Below are positions 11,191 through 23,640 of a stretch of 64,000 nt of DNA, piece by piece. Source of the stretch: Isoetes taiwanensis (taxonomy: Eukaryota; Streptophyta; Lycopodiopsida; Isoetales; Isoetaceae); assembly GCA_021234155.1 (NCBI GenBank), contig JAJEKV010000026.1, positions 17,102,283-17,166,282 of the forward strand, read 5' to 3'. Both the position numbers and the translations under genes were made by a program. How positions within the stretch are numbered: the first letter of the stretch is position 1; each line of letters starts with the position of its first letter. A model generated the notes under the pieces. It had not been told where the DNA came from and made no database searches. It worked only from the letters and a program-made list of their open reading frames with translations.

Positions 11191-11449
11191 ATCACGACAT
11201 GTAACACCACATTGTCATGAATCTTTGAATACATCAATTTCTTCCGAGATTTGAACTCCACCGTAGTGTTGCTCGTCACCCGAAAAGTCTATTGTATACA
11301 ATAGTATACAACAATGTACATTAGAGTGTCAATGAAAGAATAGGTTACAAGAATAACCTCTTTGGTTACAATAATACAAACATGTGATTACAAGTAAAGA
11401 TCTATTGATCTGTCAACCTCAGCTTCATTACTACAAAGAATCGTGGCTT

Positions 11450-13560
11450 CACAACATCAATCATCATTCTCGGCGTGTCCAACAAAAGAACTAGAAATTG
11501 GTACACCCCGCAACAAACATATCATGCCTCACATTGGATGAGTAATACCTTCAAATTCTACGAACTCACCTTGCATTGGGATAGTATGTCCAAGTCTCGC
11601 ATATCGCAGCCCACAACTTTCTTTACTAAGACACATATAGCAGACCACACGACCAAAGAATCGACCGAGTGGGGAACTTGTAATTTTCTTGTGGCGCAGC
11701 TTTATGGTGCTTGGGAATTTTGTGTTTGCATCCTCAACAAAACTCCGCACAGTGCTCTGAGCCCTTTGTGCATTTCTAGGTCACAAAATGGTACACACCG
11801 GGCCGACATTTAACCGGCCGACCTCCAAGACCTACAATGACATACACCGGCCCGCCTTCCGATAACATGCCGGTAATGGTACATTCCGAAATTGCAAGTT
11901 GAGGGTGCAAATGCTTGTCCTTTGAAGCAAGCTCGCTCGATAGTAATGTGTAAATGAGCGGATCCATGAAATGGAACCTCTGTTCCATGTCATGCTTGAT
12001 GCGAATTGGTGCATACACCGCCAAAGTCCAAGGTCCGTAAAACAAGATGATTTAAGAAACAAATGTAAGACTTCAAATCTGAGTTGTTTATATTAAATTA
12101 CTAACCTCATGAAGAAATGGACTATCCCGTCACTGAACCAATCCCTACTTTTCTCCAATATTCTGATTGCCTCTTGATCAAGCACAAGAGGCTCCTCGCT
12201 GTCCTTTAAAACACTTCAAGTGGCAAGTGTTCTGGCCTCGATGTGCCTAACACCGGAGACCTCGTACGGTGGTGTAAATTCACATTCAAAGAAATGGAAG
12301 ATCATTGAAAACCTTGAGGAACATTGAAATAGCCAAGAAATGAACAATTGAAGTAAAACTTTGTTTATATTAAAAAGTCAAGAGAGGTTACATCATATAC
12401 ACAATAATACTATTTCTAGGCTTTAGTTCTATGTTTTTCATCATATTAATACAAATTTGACTCTCGTCAAAAACATATTCAAAGATTTTGTTGCTTTCGA
12501 CATAACTTTGCACATTCCCCGCCTTCAAAGAACCCCCCTCAAGCCAAACCTTTAGATCATTCATGAGGAAATTGCCATCTACTCGTCCGGGCTCCACCGT
12601 TGTTTGACAGATCATGGTGTTTGGCGATTGAGGTACCCTTTGTATCTATGTCATCAATGAGAAGCACGTTCTCTTTGTGAAACCTGAAATTGGTCAGACC
12701 TTTTTCGTGTGCTTCAAAAAATTGGCTTTTTACCGTTAAATAAATTTGTGTTGGTACAAAGGATCCCGACTCCATATGAACTTGAATTTGTCCTTGTGTT
12801 TCATCAATGCTCCCTTAACTATGACTCTCAAGTTTTGAGCCCCAGTTGGACCAAAGTGCTATATGAAAATTCTCGACCGCACCAATCTATGAACTCGCCC
12901 CAGCCTGGTCTAGTTACTACCCACTTGGTTCCGTTAAGTGTGATCAACTTAACATCATCTTCTTTGGCGTAGGGTATGGACTCACTCTTGTCATAGCTTC
13001 TACCCGAACTCCATTGTAGTAAAAACAAGCGTGATTGGGCTTAACCTTGTAGTCTTCTCATGGACAGAGTTGGTGCGTGGTCGGAAACTTCGCTTCAAAG
13101 ATTTCTTGGTGCATGGCTGGAAACTTCGCCCAAAGATCTATTCGCGGCAGGATGGAAAATTCGCTTGAATGTCTTGGAGGTGTCTTTTGCTTGGAATTCT
13201 CGCTTTGCTTTTTCTCCCGAGACACTTCCACCGCAAAAATTTAACAGATTCGGTAACTATATGGGTCAAATTAAAAGAAGACGGCACAAAAGGTTGGAAG
13301 TTACCTTGTGACTTACATTCACTAAAACGATTTGTTCGGATCATAACCCGATGCATCTCAGCCGATTTGCGATTGGTGTGGAGCATGACTTAATGCATCC
13401 GTTGATCTCGGCAGATTCTTGTCCGTTGGAGCACCCTCTTTTGGAGCTTGACTTGATGCACCTACCGATTTGTTGACATCTACCGATTTGTCCGACTTCC
13501 CGTAACCCGATGCATCTACCGATTTGTCCGACCATCGATTTGTCCGGACTTCCCCAGAAC
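11450..13560 (-). pseudogene. broken minus-strand gene remains, family unknown
   Basis: Protein-like stretches on the minus strand change frame repeatedly. They include ITLNGTKWVVTRPGWGEFID (about 12940-12885), PTQIYLTVKSQFFEAHEKG with ENVLLIDDIDTKG (about 12755-12640), and RVDGNFLMNDLKVWLEGGSL with FEYVFDESQICINMMKN (about 12590-12430). Their order and spacing suggest one original protein with several frameshifts. Similar texture continues patchily at 11529-11750 and 11776-12045. From 13400 to 13600 the sequence becomes repeats of ACCGATTTGTCCGAC. I recognise no domain. Confidence 0.35.
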
Positions 13561-13904
13561 CTGATTTGTTGACATCTACCGATTTGTCCGACTTTCTATC
13601 TCGTGTCTAATGCTTTCAAGGGGTGCGAGTGTCTTGTCCCCCTAACTGACCACATTGTACATCTATATCTACAAAGTAGGGATGAAGAAGTAAGCTACAT
13701 ATCCCAATTGCATCAAACAAGACTTGGTTACCTTTGAGGGTAGAAAATAATTCCCTTTTGGTGTGCTAGATGGACTCACATAGTCATTGCCACCAAGATG
13801 AACAAGCTTAGACCCCGAATTAGTAAACGGCACCATGCTCGCAAAACCCGAATTGAATCACAATTGATTGTAACTATGCTTTGGTTTTTTAACTAAGTTC
13901 CGGA

Positions 13905-14190
13905 CTTTTTACTCTCTTTTCGATGTTCCTGTTTTTATATATCTAAAGTGTCCCCTAAAATGAGCGAAATGATCTCATCCCGGGGGCACTTTAGATACAC
14001 AAAACAGGAGAGAAGCAAAAGAGACTAAGCCAGCCAGGATCTTGTTTTATGTCGGCCTTACTCCCCTTTCGAAGCTCTGCTTGAGGTATCTAATTCGCCA
14101 CCGAGTGAGCTGATGTCATCCTAGGGGGCAAATTAGATACGATAAACAAAAACGAAGGAGACTAAGCCGGGCTTACTCTCTTTTCGAAGC
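13905..14190. repeat. duplicated hairpin unit (about 145 bp)
   Basis: Two units each run CTCTTTTCGAxG / hairpin / GAGACTAAGCC, and a third begins at about 14170 without its hairpin. Hairpin 1 is 13940-13997 (TATCTAAAGTG-T-CCCC with GGGGCACTTTAGATA). Hairpin 2 is 14086-14140 (GTATCTAATTCGCC-A-CC with GGGGCAAATTAGATAC). Both stems are about 15 bp with one bulge in the same place. Confidence 0.8.
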
Positions 14191-14199
14191 TACCTATAA

Positions 14200-14960
14200 G
14201 TGCTCACCGTAAGTGCCTCAAGAGCTTGAAGTTGCTTTTGATCCTCCCTACCACACACCTAAGGCTTGTACCCATGCCGTAGAAAATTCATGACAGCAAT
14301 TCTCAATGCAACAAAGGATTACAAATCCTCGCAAAGTGAACGCAAATTTGTCAATGAGAATACAATTATACTAAGCACTTCAGAATTTTGTTATGAAGTA
14401 CCTCAAGAGGTCGAAAGCGCACATGGAAGATGGTATTGGTGACCGCATTCAAAGAATCAAAGTTGGTAGTGGTTTCCCCATCCACCGGAGGATCTTGCCA
14501 CAGAATGTAATGGACAGCCACTACCATAATCTTCAAATTTTATCAAGGTCCGAAGTAGTGGATCCAAGACAAATAAAGGAAGATGGTCCTTGCAAGACGT
14601 AAACCTCTAACCTTGGTTCCAAAGACTTTCAATGTCAAGCTGGTTCCGCTTCCCCGGCCGACAGCCAGATTAAGCTCCCTCGATTTTTGTCCGCTCAAGT
14701 TACGGTAATAGTTCCTTCACCAAAGCCCTCAGATCTTGGCATATAGCCCTATCATACCGCCCCGCACGACTTGGGTTTATCCTTAATCATTCCTTCCCAT
14801 TTTTTAAATCTTTATTCATCTTCTGGCCTGAACTCAAGTTGTCGAACCTTCATTTGTAGCACCTGCGGGCTTTGATCACAAGTTTGCAACCTTGCCTTAC
14901 ACCAATCACTTCACGATCTTGTAGAGTTGATCCATTCTCCCAAAGGTCCTGTTGAATTCA
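14200..14960. other. spacer, nothing recognised
   Basis: Short open frames only; a 69-codon frame (14393-14602) has no recognisable features. Confidence 0.4.
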
Positions 14961-14984
14961 TCGGAAAGTAATCCAAGGTTAGTA

Positions 14985-15490
14985 CCACATGACACAACAG
15001 GCACCACTTTACACACCACAAATTCCATCATGACAAACTTTGCACCACAAATGGCGTCATATTCACCACATGTGGTGTGTCATGTGGCACCAAACCGGTG
15101 CCACATGCCACACCACATATGGCATCACAATGCACCCAAGGCACCACATATGGCAATCCATTACTTCGCACCACAAATGGCGTCAAAGACACCACATATG
15201 GTGCAAAATGTGGATCCATAGTGGTGCCACATTAGACACCACATGTGGCACCACAATGCACAGAAGGCACCACATCCGGCATGCATCCACCACCCCATAT
15301 GTGGCAGATAGCATGGTGCAATATTTAGCGCAGCAGTTGGCACCACATATGGCAGACAATCCACCATTCACAAGTATCACCATATCTAACATCACATATG
15401 ACACTAAGTATAGAAACATATGGAAGCCAATTCACTATTCAGATAAGGTACCACGTTTGGTACTATATGTGACACTACATATGCTACAAA
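14985..15490. repeat. irregular CACCACATATGG-type repeats
   Basis: The core CACCACAT(A/G)TGG(C/T) recurs more than a dozen times on both strands with spacing of 20-50 bp. The core is itself partly palindromic (CCACATGTGG). Open frames across it on both strands are by-products. Confidence 0.75.
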
Positions 15491-15506
15491 CTACATTATT
15501 AACATA

Positions 15507-15534
15507 CTAGTAATGGTGCCCAGCGTTGCTGGGC
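15507..15534 (-). mobile_element. Helitron-type 3' terminus
   Basis: Read on the minus strand, a perfect 7-bp-stem hairpin GCCCAGC-AAC-GCTGGGC (15534-15518) is followed after 7 nt by CTAG (15510-15507) and then T. Helitrons end in a short GC hairpin about 10 nt before CTRR and insert between A and T. The element body would extend rightwards from here; its 5' TC end cannot be placed by eye. Confidence 0.65.
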
Positions 15535-15539
15535 AATTG

Positions 15540-17050
15540 TTTGAAACGTGTAAGGTTGTTTATAGTGACCCTCACTTGAGAACCTATAAGTTCGGATTAT
15601 GCTTCACATTTGCTTTCAATTGTGTGGTAGCCCTCCCTTTTAATGCATGAGCAAGAGCTTGAGGCTAGAGTTGTTTTTTCCCCTTAAGGTGTTGAAGATA
15701 TAAACACTCACTGGCATGTAAAGCTATACAACCCAAAAAGACTAAATTAAGTCAAGAAAATTGAAAATCCAAACCTAAAATGGCCAATGCAAAATCACAT
15801 CAATGCTAAGGAAAACAGTGCGGATTTTCTAATGGTAAATTAGACCTCTTGGTATGGTAGAATTAAAAACAAATGGTAAGGTAGAACTATTAGTATGGTA
15901 GAATTAGAAGCAATGCAATGTCCATAAAGAGCAATTTGTGTGATTGTTAAGTTGTTTACAATGTAATGCTTTAGCCAGGCTTGCTCAATTAGTATTGTTT
16001 ATAATGTAATGCTTTAGCCAGGCATTATTTTAGCCACTCAACTTTAAATATTTTTTTGCTTTATGCCACATATTGTCCAATTTTTGATAATTGCATCAGT
16101 TTGTGGCTCTATTTCTGGGGCATTAAGCAAGGGCATGTACTATATAGCATATAAAGGCAACAAGCATTCCGTTTCAAGCTAGTTCTTTTACCACATTAAA
16201 GTTTAGGTGTAACCAACAAAAAACATCCGTGACAGATGTGCATGCCCTATAAAGCATGTACAACACATGTTCATGTTCGGTTTGAGGCTAGTCCTTTTAC
16301 TACTTTGAAATTTAGGTACATCCAACTAAAAACATTCAGTGATGTGATAGTTCGTCATGAGTTTGCACATATATGAGCAACATAAGAATGAAATAGTGCA
16401 ATCCGTGTTACCTGTAAGTAAGTTGTGTTTTTTTTTAATGAAAAGAGTCTGATATATTGCCCGGATGGTAGCAATGCCTAGAGGGTTTAAAATTCATTTT
16501 CATGCTACACAATGCATGTAATATATTTGGTAAAAGAACTCCCAAGAATACCATTGCCGTATGATTGATTTGAGCTGGAGAGAACTTGCATCAGCAAGCA
16601 ACGCAGACCAAACTAAAGACATAGAATATGTCTGGCAAAAAACCTCCTAAGAATGCCAATCAACAAACAATTATTGATGGAAAGGCATGGTAGATGTGGC
16701 CCCATCCACAACATGATAAGCTTTGCCATATTTAGAACCACCAACTCTCAAAATTCACGATAGCCAATTAAATTCTCCTCTACGTTTATATTATGCAGCA
16801 TTTCACCTTACCAAACAGGAATCACTTTGTATAGATTATTTTTATTTATAGGGGACAATACCCCGGATTGAGTACAACAGAATAGTAATCCATTTCGAAA
16901 CAGCTCATCTGTATATTTCCTACATCCACAGTTCTTTGTTTCACTTGTACGGCCATTTAAACTTCAATAAAAACAGGCTAGATTTGTCACATTTGTGCTT
17001 ACAAATGGGACTTAGATCATACTTCCAGCAGTTCTAATGTCCAAAATTAG
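15540..17050. other. A/T-rich region, possible Helitron interior
   Basis: A local duplication (TTTATAATGTAATGCTTTAGCC twice, about 15955-16020) and another near 16160-16330 (AGTCCTTTTACCAC/TACTTT with TTTAGGT) are seen. No coding region. Confidence 0.45.
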
Positions 17051-17053
17051 ATA

Positions 17054-17811
17054 TTAAAGTTCTAATCTTGCGCCTTCTTTAAATAGAACTTGACTGGAAG
17101 GCATGAGATCAAGCCAATTCAGCATTCCATATTGTGATGCCGCTTGTAATTGTTGTCCATCTACAGTATTATTTCTGTTATGACACATACCTATTGGGCA
17201 GATGCAACTAACTGCAGCATCCGATATAGTTGTAGCAACTGCAAAAATTGGCATCGCGGCAGATGCATTCAAGATGGGGCATAATATCATATGGGCATCT
17301 TGCATTGAAAGTAGGGCAAAACCTGTTCGAATATATGCAATCACTTTGTTCCTACAGAAAGCAACCATTCTTTTCCCATAAAGATCTACTCGTTGCATCC
17401 TCCGCATGGGTGGACAATATGGCTAAAGAATTTAATATTAACAGATTCTCTTCAAGACGATGCGAAGACATGCTAACAAACCATAGCACAACAATGACTG
17501 CAGGCAAAATCTGCAAGCCATGACAAACATATAGATTGCAAATACTGCATAATTTTACCTCCTTAAAGAGAGCCATAAAATCAAGCCAAATCGCATGCTC
17601 CCTTTTGTATAAATTAATCACATGTCCAAGTAGCAATGATGAGTCTAATAGATGTAGAGATGCCCAAACCTTCTTTGGAAGATGAATCAGCAAAGTCTTG
17701 AATAATTGAAAGAGTTTTTGTAAGGCGTTTTGTTTGTATGATCCGCACTTGCCCCATAACACATAATCTGAAACTTGCATGCAGCCTCTTCTGCTTTCTT
17801 AATGTAGACAT
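17054..17811 (-). CDS. unassigned minus-strand ORFs (possible exons)
   Basis: Two open frames overlap in different phases: 17352-17780 (142 codons, hydrophobic central part SICNLYVCHGLQILPAVIVV) and 17054-17407 (117 codons, Cys-rich CICPIGMCHNRN). They could be exons of one gene or frames of a decayed one. I cannot assign a family and coding status is uncertain. Confidence 0.2.
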
Positions 17812-18234
17812 GAGTTATACTTTGCTCCTTTTCCACCCTTTGCAAAATACCCCGGTTGCCACGCATACCTCAATTCCAAAGTATCCACCAAACTCGCCCA
17901 TGTGCTAACTTTAGCATTACGTTTACTGAGAAGGCTCTTTTAGTCCGTTTTACGCACAAGAAAACATGAGTTAAAATTATGAGAGAGGTGGCTTAAATGA
18001 ACACTACAGAGTACAGACAAAGAAAAAAATTATGCAACAGACATTGAATGTACTAAGAAAATACGGTCATTTGGGTTCATGAAGCAAATGAAGTCTCACC
18101 AGATCTGCTCCATCTGTGATGGCAAATGCCGCCATTGCTTCAAGCTCCAGCCTAGATTATGCCGAAGTCATGCCCAAGTGGCCCTTTTAGATGCACTCAG
18201 TCTAAGGACCTGCATGTAATAATAATTAGCTGCG

Positions 18235-18814
18235 ATGCAACACACCTGCATCAGAGATGTAAAAAAATGCTGGCTACGGCTACCTGAAGTGACATGCAAA
18301 CAACTTACATGTCAAAGAAAATCCGCATTCTCGAATCAAAACCCTTTTCTCGCTTCAAAGATGAACCCCTTTTCGCATGCAAGGGCATCAAATAGCTCCC
18401 CGAGCAAACTCGTACTACCATCCATGCCCGAACATAAACCGACCGTAAGTTTCAAGAATCTAATACAAAATTCTGATTGCTACTTTAAATCTTCATTGAA
18501 CCACCTATGCAAACGCCAAAATCATCCTTAGAAAGTAGGCTCTCCTTGTTTGTGAGCTTATAAAAACGACTTTGCACAGAGGCCCATTGTGTCACGGATC
18601 GAAAAACCATTTAGAGAAACCAAGTCGGCGCTCAAACTAACTGGGCTTTGGATGGAACTGATGTACTTGGAACTGATGTTCGGCCAGCAAACAGGAGGAG
18701 CAAGATCTGACTCTGCAAGAATAGGGCAAATCGATGCCCTCTGATAGAGCTCGGAAAAATTGAACTCCACCTTTTTGGATGACGGGAAAGCAAGGCCCTG
18801 TTTTTTTTTAACAC
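18235..18814 (-). other. weak ORFs only
   Basis: Minus-strand frames at 18558-18770 and 18632-18814 overlap in different phases with no motif. I treat this as non-coding or decayed. Confidence 0.2.
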
Positions 18815-19103
18815 GACCGTAGGATTTGCAGCTCTAGATCTAAGCCGTTGGATCTAGGGCTGGGTCCAACACTTACTGAATAACATTATAATATAGGATA
18901 ATTGGCACCATATGACTGTCCTGTAACACATTTGGAGCTACATACCACTGTGAACTGAAATTATCCACCACAACTCGAAACTAGCAGCACAAATTTCCTA
19001 CACATAACTTACAACACACCCAAATGAAGAAGTAAGTGGTGTACCTGATTATTCAAGCTTGCTAGACCTTGCTGGAAAATAACAGTTCCAATATTAAATT
19101 GCA

Positions 19104-19700
19104 TCATATGGTGGTTTCAGAAGAAGAGGGTTGAAAAGTACCTATTTTTTCAGTGATTTTCCCCGAGATTCTTCTTACAGCTTGAGGAGGCTTGAATTGT
19201 GGCCTAGTCATTTCAAGAGAGGAAGCATCATCTGTGGCAGGTTGCTCTGCTTCCTCACTATTTGAAATGATTGCATGCTTCCTCTTACGTTGGGACGGAG
19301 AGGCTTCAGACCCTTTTTCTCTTAACTGTTGCCAGAAACTCAACCAATTTATTTCTTTTCCTTTTGTGTGAAGGTAATACGCAACAGCCATAGTCTGTGA
19401 GGCCATGCCTCCCCAGGCACACTTCCTGCCTGTGATTTTTTTGTAAAGGCACATATATTCATTATACCTCTCCTTGCTCATATTCTTCAACCTGCATGAT
19501 GAAACAAAACAATATTCTAAACAACAGAGAATCATGGGCATCCCCGAATCTAGAATGCAACCCACACCAAGTGGATTTTCCTAATACTTTCGGTCCCCAA
19601 AACGGACTCGATTTCTTCTTGTGTGGCGTAATGCTTTTCTTGCCCGTACATTTCCTTGTAGGTGTATCCCGTGGCATTCAAGTCCCAGATGATCGAGCCA
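19104..19700 (-). CDS. two-exon fragment of an unknown, probably transposon-type protein
   Basis: The minus strand around 19690-19560 reads GSIIWDLNATGYTYKEM, then YGQEKHYATQEEIESVLG. A good acceptor (TTTCATCATGCAG) precedes 19495. From there the frame reads MSKERYNEYMCLYKKITGRK, then CAWGGMASQTMAVAYYLHTK, then a Ser/Lys-rich part (SPSQRKRKHAIISNSEEAEQ) to a stop near 19104. The first part looks globular and the second nuclear, being basic and acidic by turns. I do not recognise it by name; the composition fits a gag-like or transposon accessory protein. Coding looks real, completeness does not. Confidence 0.35.
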
Positions 19701-19726
19701 TTTCCTGATCGATCTTCTTGCCAGAA

Positions 19727-19853
19727 ATCAGAAATGGTCTTGCCGGATTAAGGGAGCGTGATCAGAGTTTTTGAGGGAAAATGAAAATTCAAAATCAGAA
19801 ATGGTCTTGCCGGATTAAGGGAGCGTGATCAGAGTTTTTGAGGGAAAATGATC
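19727..19853. repeat. 67-bp tandem duplication
   Basis: ATCAGAAATGGTCTTGCCGG through GAGGGAAAATGA occurs twice, starting at 19727 and 19794, nearly identical, hence recent. Confidence 0.9.
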
Positions 19854-20144
19854 GTGTACGTTGCTGAATAAGCCTGAATAAGACTGAAAGGACAAAATTT
19901 TGAATAAGTAATCATGTGTATTTTTGAAAAAATAACTCCCTCTCCCACTACAAATTCGGTAGTTCCCACCACACTTAGCACCCAAAAATGTGGTGCTAAA
20001 ATGCACGTTTTTGTTCCACTACAACATGCTTTCACCCATTGACTAAGGTTGTGAGCATAAAGAAGACTTTCTAATGATCCTATTGCAACAAATTTCATTT
20101 ATGTTTTAGGTGTTTTGGGTAAGTTATGGTTGTTTAAAATCTGA

Positions 20145-20420
20145 CCACTCACACAGTGCGCGAGAGGCTCGAGCTAAATTTTAGCTAAGAACCTGGGCGC
20201 ACTTTGTGAATGGTGGGTTCCTGTTTGGGGTCCTAGATGACTCCAAAAGTTTGGTATGAAGATAGAATCTTGCTTATCTCATGGAAACAAGCTAGGATAT
20301 GCCCTTAATTTCTTGTTTTGGACCTGTCTAGGTATGGATCTGTGGTCAAACACTCACACAGTGTGCGAGAGGGCTGATCTAAATTTTAGGTAAGGCCTTT
20401 GACACACTCTGTGAGTGGTG
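20145..20420. repeat. paired stem-loops about 206 bp apart
   Basis: Hairpin 1 (20145-20216) pairs CTCACACAGTGCGC with GCGCACTTTGTGAA. Hairpin 2 (20351-20420) pairs CTCACACAGTGTG with CACACTCTGTGAG. Both keep a loop with CTAAATTTTAG. A C-G pair in stem 1 is T-A in stem 2. Confidence 0.7.
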
Positions 20421-20589
20421 GGGCTCTATTTGGTCACTTTTTGTCCAAATCAATCAAAACTAATTACATATGCCATTATTATGACTACATCAAGGACATT
20501 ATTACAGCTCACAGCTTAAATCAAACAACTTCTATATTACAAAAAAAAACTTTATTTACATGATTTAGCAGTCTTCTTTCTTGATGGTT

Positions 20590-21138
20590 AGGTTCCTTCA
20601 TTAGGGCTTGTGATCTCAGAATCTATAAGGCCTCTAAGGCTAATCTAACATACTAATCCAGCTTATTGCCGGACTGGAAGTCGGCATTGCACAACATAAT
20701 AGCCATTCACCTGATCCTTGGCTTGCTCCAGCTCCTCGAAAAGCGTCCATGCTCCTGTTCGGGCTAAAGACGACTGAATCCGGAAGGTCTGTTGTGCAAA
20801 ACCGGTTTGGCGGCGTCTGGCAATGCGGAATGGCTCTAGCACTTGGCCAGAATGGCTCTTGGAAGCTGGAATGCAAAAAGGAAAAAGGTTAGGGTTTCCC
20901 TTTGTCTCCTTTTACATGAACTTTTGAGGGTTAATTAGGGCCAAAAGGTCATGTAGGGCTTTGCCACGTGGCAAAAAGGGGTTATATGCACATGTTAGAG
21001 ACATGTACAATATAAGAAGTTGGCCCCAAGGGTGCAACCCTTTACGGTCTCCCAGTACATGTCGTCAAGGCGACATGTATGAGTGATGTGGCAGTATGAT
21101 ATACATATTCATACCGCTTATTATGCTGGAACGTTACA
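20590..21138 (-). mobile_element. LTR fragment, same family as 50688-52153
   Basis: It aligns over its whole length with about 51625-52153: TGATCTCAGAATCTATAAGG, CTTGCTCCAGCTCCTCG, the GGTGCAACCCTTTACG box and the GTGGCAGTATxATATAC to GGAACGT(T/C)ACA end. The LTR start on the minus strand would be TGTAACGTTCC near 21138. The distal half of the LTR is missing or too diverged, so this is a truncated or solo LTR. Small ORFs within it are not genes. Confidence 0.75.
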
Positions 21139-21860
21139 AAAACATTCTATAGAAATAGTCATGCATGTGGTCAGCTGATATAACAAGCAAATATGCATCA
21201 CTTATTCCTATTCATTGAGAAGGTGATGTTTGCATTGCAAATCTTTATTTATGCGCCTCAGCTCTGAGATATAGTTTTCTAGCTGGTACGTACTCTGGAT
21301 TTAAGAAACAATGTACATGAATTGATGCCAGTTACTAATCTCAAGATATGATGGCTCTCCCTTTTGGAACTTTTGAACATAGAGCCTTTTCTAGCTGCTC
21401 CGCTATGCCTTTACCCTGAACCTCGTTATCTGCCACCAGTATTCAACTACTGGCTAAAGACAGGCTCTTAGGTATTAGGGAACCACTTGAGGAATATTAT
21501 ACCTACTACAAGTAGACATAAATTAGAAGCTGAATGATGGATATAATAGCTCAAATAGCATATTCTTTATGCCTCACAACTTCCTGACACATAAGCAGAA
21601 TATTCATTTTCTTATCTAAAGACTTCCATTAACCCTTTTAGCCTTTCTCTTGCCTCTCCATGAGTTTATAATATTCCAGAATTTTGATGCACATAAACTC
21701 TCAGAAACAAGTTATAACAATACTAGATCTCTTCCACAGAGTATAGCCCTTTTACCTTGTGCTAGATACGAACTTTTTTGGGGTTCTGGATGGAGACATA
21801 AAGTACTTATCCCTAGAAGTTTCTAGGATTCCAACCACCATAGATTTGGTGAATCCTGCA
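21139..21860. other. A/T-rich spacer
   Basis: No coding region or repeat structure recognised. Confidence 0.45.
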
Positions 21861-22200
21861 AACAGAAACAAGGTGCCGCGCACGAGGGGTTGCCTTCTGG
21901 TGGCCTGAAAATATGTTTTCATGGTTTCTGTAGAGAGTATGTTAGGTTTCATCATTCCATGGTTTTCTTGTTTTGTGTTGTAGAACTTAGTAGATAGTGT
22001 ACTTTGCATTGGTTGTATGGTGCTGTGAAGAAGCATGTTGTGTGCGTGTCATCTTTGGAGATATCGCACATGAGGGGTAGGAGTGCTTAGAATGAGGAAA
22101 TTATTAATGCATTTGAGAAAAGAATTCAGTTAGCTAGGATTAACAAGGTGCTGCGCACAGAGGGTTGCCCTCTGGTGGCCTGAGTGTGTGTTTGCTTGTT
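21861..22200. repeat. 58-bp direct repeat pair, about 280 bp apart
   Basis: AACAAGGTGCCGCGCACGAG, then GGTTGCCTTCTGGTGGCCTG, at about 21867 recurs with a few changes at about 22142. Repeat family unknown. Confidence 0.7.
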
Positions 22201-22209
22201 TTTCTTTTT

Positions 22210-23010
22210 TTGTTGTTGTTTTTATCTTCTAAAACATCCACAACAGTTTTAAGACTTAGATATGGCAGCTTTAGGAATCATAGCCATATATGAGCATTGA
22301 TGCAGGGGGTGCGGTGCAGTTTCTATATTTTAAGTTTGGACTGATGGATAGCCAAGACCAAGACTGCTAATCTAGAATTTCATTAATATGGTGTAAGAAT
22401 GGTATCAATATGATATGATGTAAGAGTGCTTGAGCCATAACTTATTGTCCAGATGTGTTGTTGGATTCCTATAGCTTAAGTTTGAGATGTAATCACTTGC
22501 ACAATCTCTAGCCTATAATTAGAGGGAATGATGCAATACCCTTGCAAATAAAATTTCTAAGCATGTTGAAATAGAACATGGCCACCTTACTTAGTGACTA
22601 TATATGGAGATTTTTACCGTGATATATAAAAGGTTGTGCATGGGGAGTTCGTTAATGGGTCTATATATAATGTTCATAATCAATCTTATAAGCTTAAATG
22701 AACATAGAGTATGTATAAGAGCTATAGTACAATATGGATGTTCAACCAAACTAGGATCGTAACATCTGATTTTGGAGAGAGGACGTGGAAAAAGAATCAT
22801 GACACTATAGACACCAAATTCATGAATCGAACGTCGTGTAATCGCGCCTCTAACATTGACAAGGCATATAAGACTGTTGACATAAAGCTTGGATTACTAA
22901 AAGTTTGTTCTAATTCTTGTAACAATCACATTCCATATGAAAGAGCCGTTTGATTCTTAGGGGAAAAAACAAAAAAAACACCAGTAGAGCAGGCACCAAG
23001 AATACTAAAA
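22210..23010. other. intergenic, nothing recognised
   Basis: Small open frames only (for example 22711-22953), no motifs. Confidence 0.4.
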
Positions 23011-23014
23011 AAAG

Positions 23015-23640
23015 TCAAGTTATCTAGTTGCACACCATCTACCTGCATTTTCCATTAACAATTGGAAAACATCGATTGCCTCCCTATCATGCCTTTGCTG
23101 CACACATGCTGCAATAATTGCATTCTAAGATATCACATCCGGCTGGTGCATGTTGGCAAAGGCCACTCGTGCATCTTCTAGAATTCCACAACTGCCATAC
23201 ATGCTCACAAGAGAGTTACCAATAATGAGATCTGGCTCTGATCTTTTTGAAATAACACATGAATGAATCAATTTTCCGTGTGTTAAAGTCGTAAAGCTCG
23301 TGCATGCCTCAAGGATGCCGATAAAGGTTATACTGTCAAACTTCACACTTTCACATTCCATCCGCCTAAATAATGCAAGTGCATCCTTGATATAACCATG
23401 CTGGGCAAATGCTGCAAATATAGCATTCCATGCAACTACATTTGGTTGAGAATTTCTTTCAAAGACGACTTCTGCATTCTCTATGTTCCTACATTTACCA
23501 TAGAGATTTACAAGGGCAGTACCCACCATGACATCTGACTCAAGCCCACTGACCATGCTATGAGCATGGACCAATTTGCCTTCATGTATAGCCAAAAGCT
23601 TTACACATGCACCCAGAATGCATTTTGTACTAGTTTAAGG
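23015..23640 (-). pseudogene. PLS-type PPR protein fragment
   Basis: The minus strand reads successive pentatricopeptide motifs: CILGACVKLLAIHEGKLVHA, then VGTALVNLYGKCRNIENAEV, VVAWNAIFAAFAQHGYIKDA, ITFIGILEACTSFTTLTHGK, IIGNSLVSMYGSCGILEDAR, and PDVIS-stop-NAIIAACVQQRHDREA. The stop (TAG at about 23126) replaces the Trp of the conserved W-N-x-I core, a single-base change. PLS-type PPR proteins bind organelle RNA and usually have more than ten motifs plus E/DYW tails. Here about 4-5 motifs remain, the N-terminus with its targeting peptide and the C-terminus are absent, and no intron is seen. A truncated copy with one nonsense change fits a captured or duplicated fragment. Confidence 0.85.

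Noticed and set aside
10512..11204. 230-codon ORF as a His/Met-rich protein
   Set aside because: It exists because the satellite period is a multiple of three; no domain and alternative frames are equally open.
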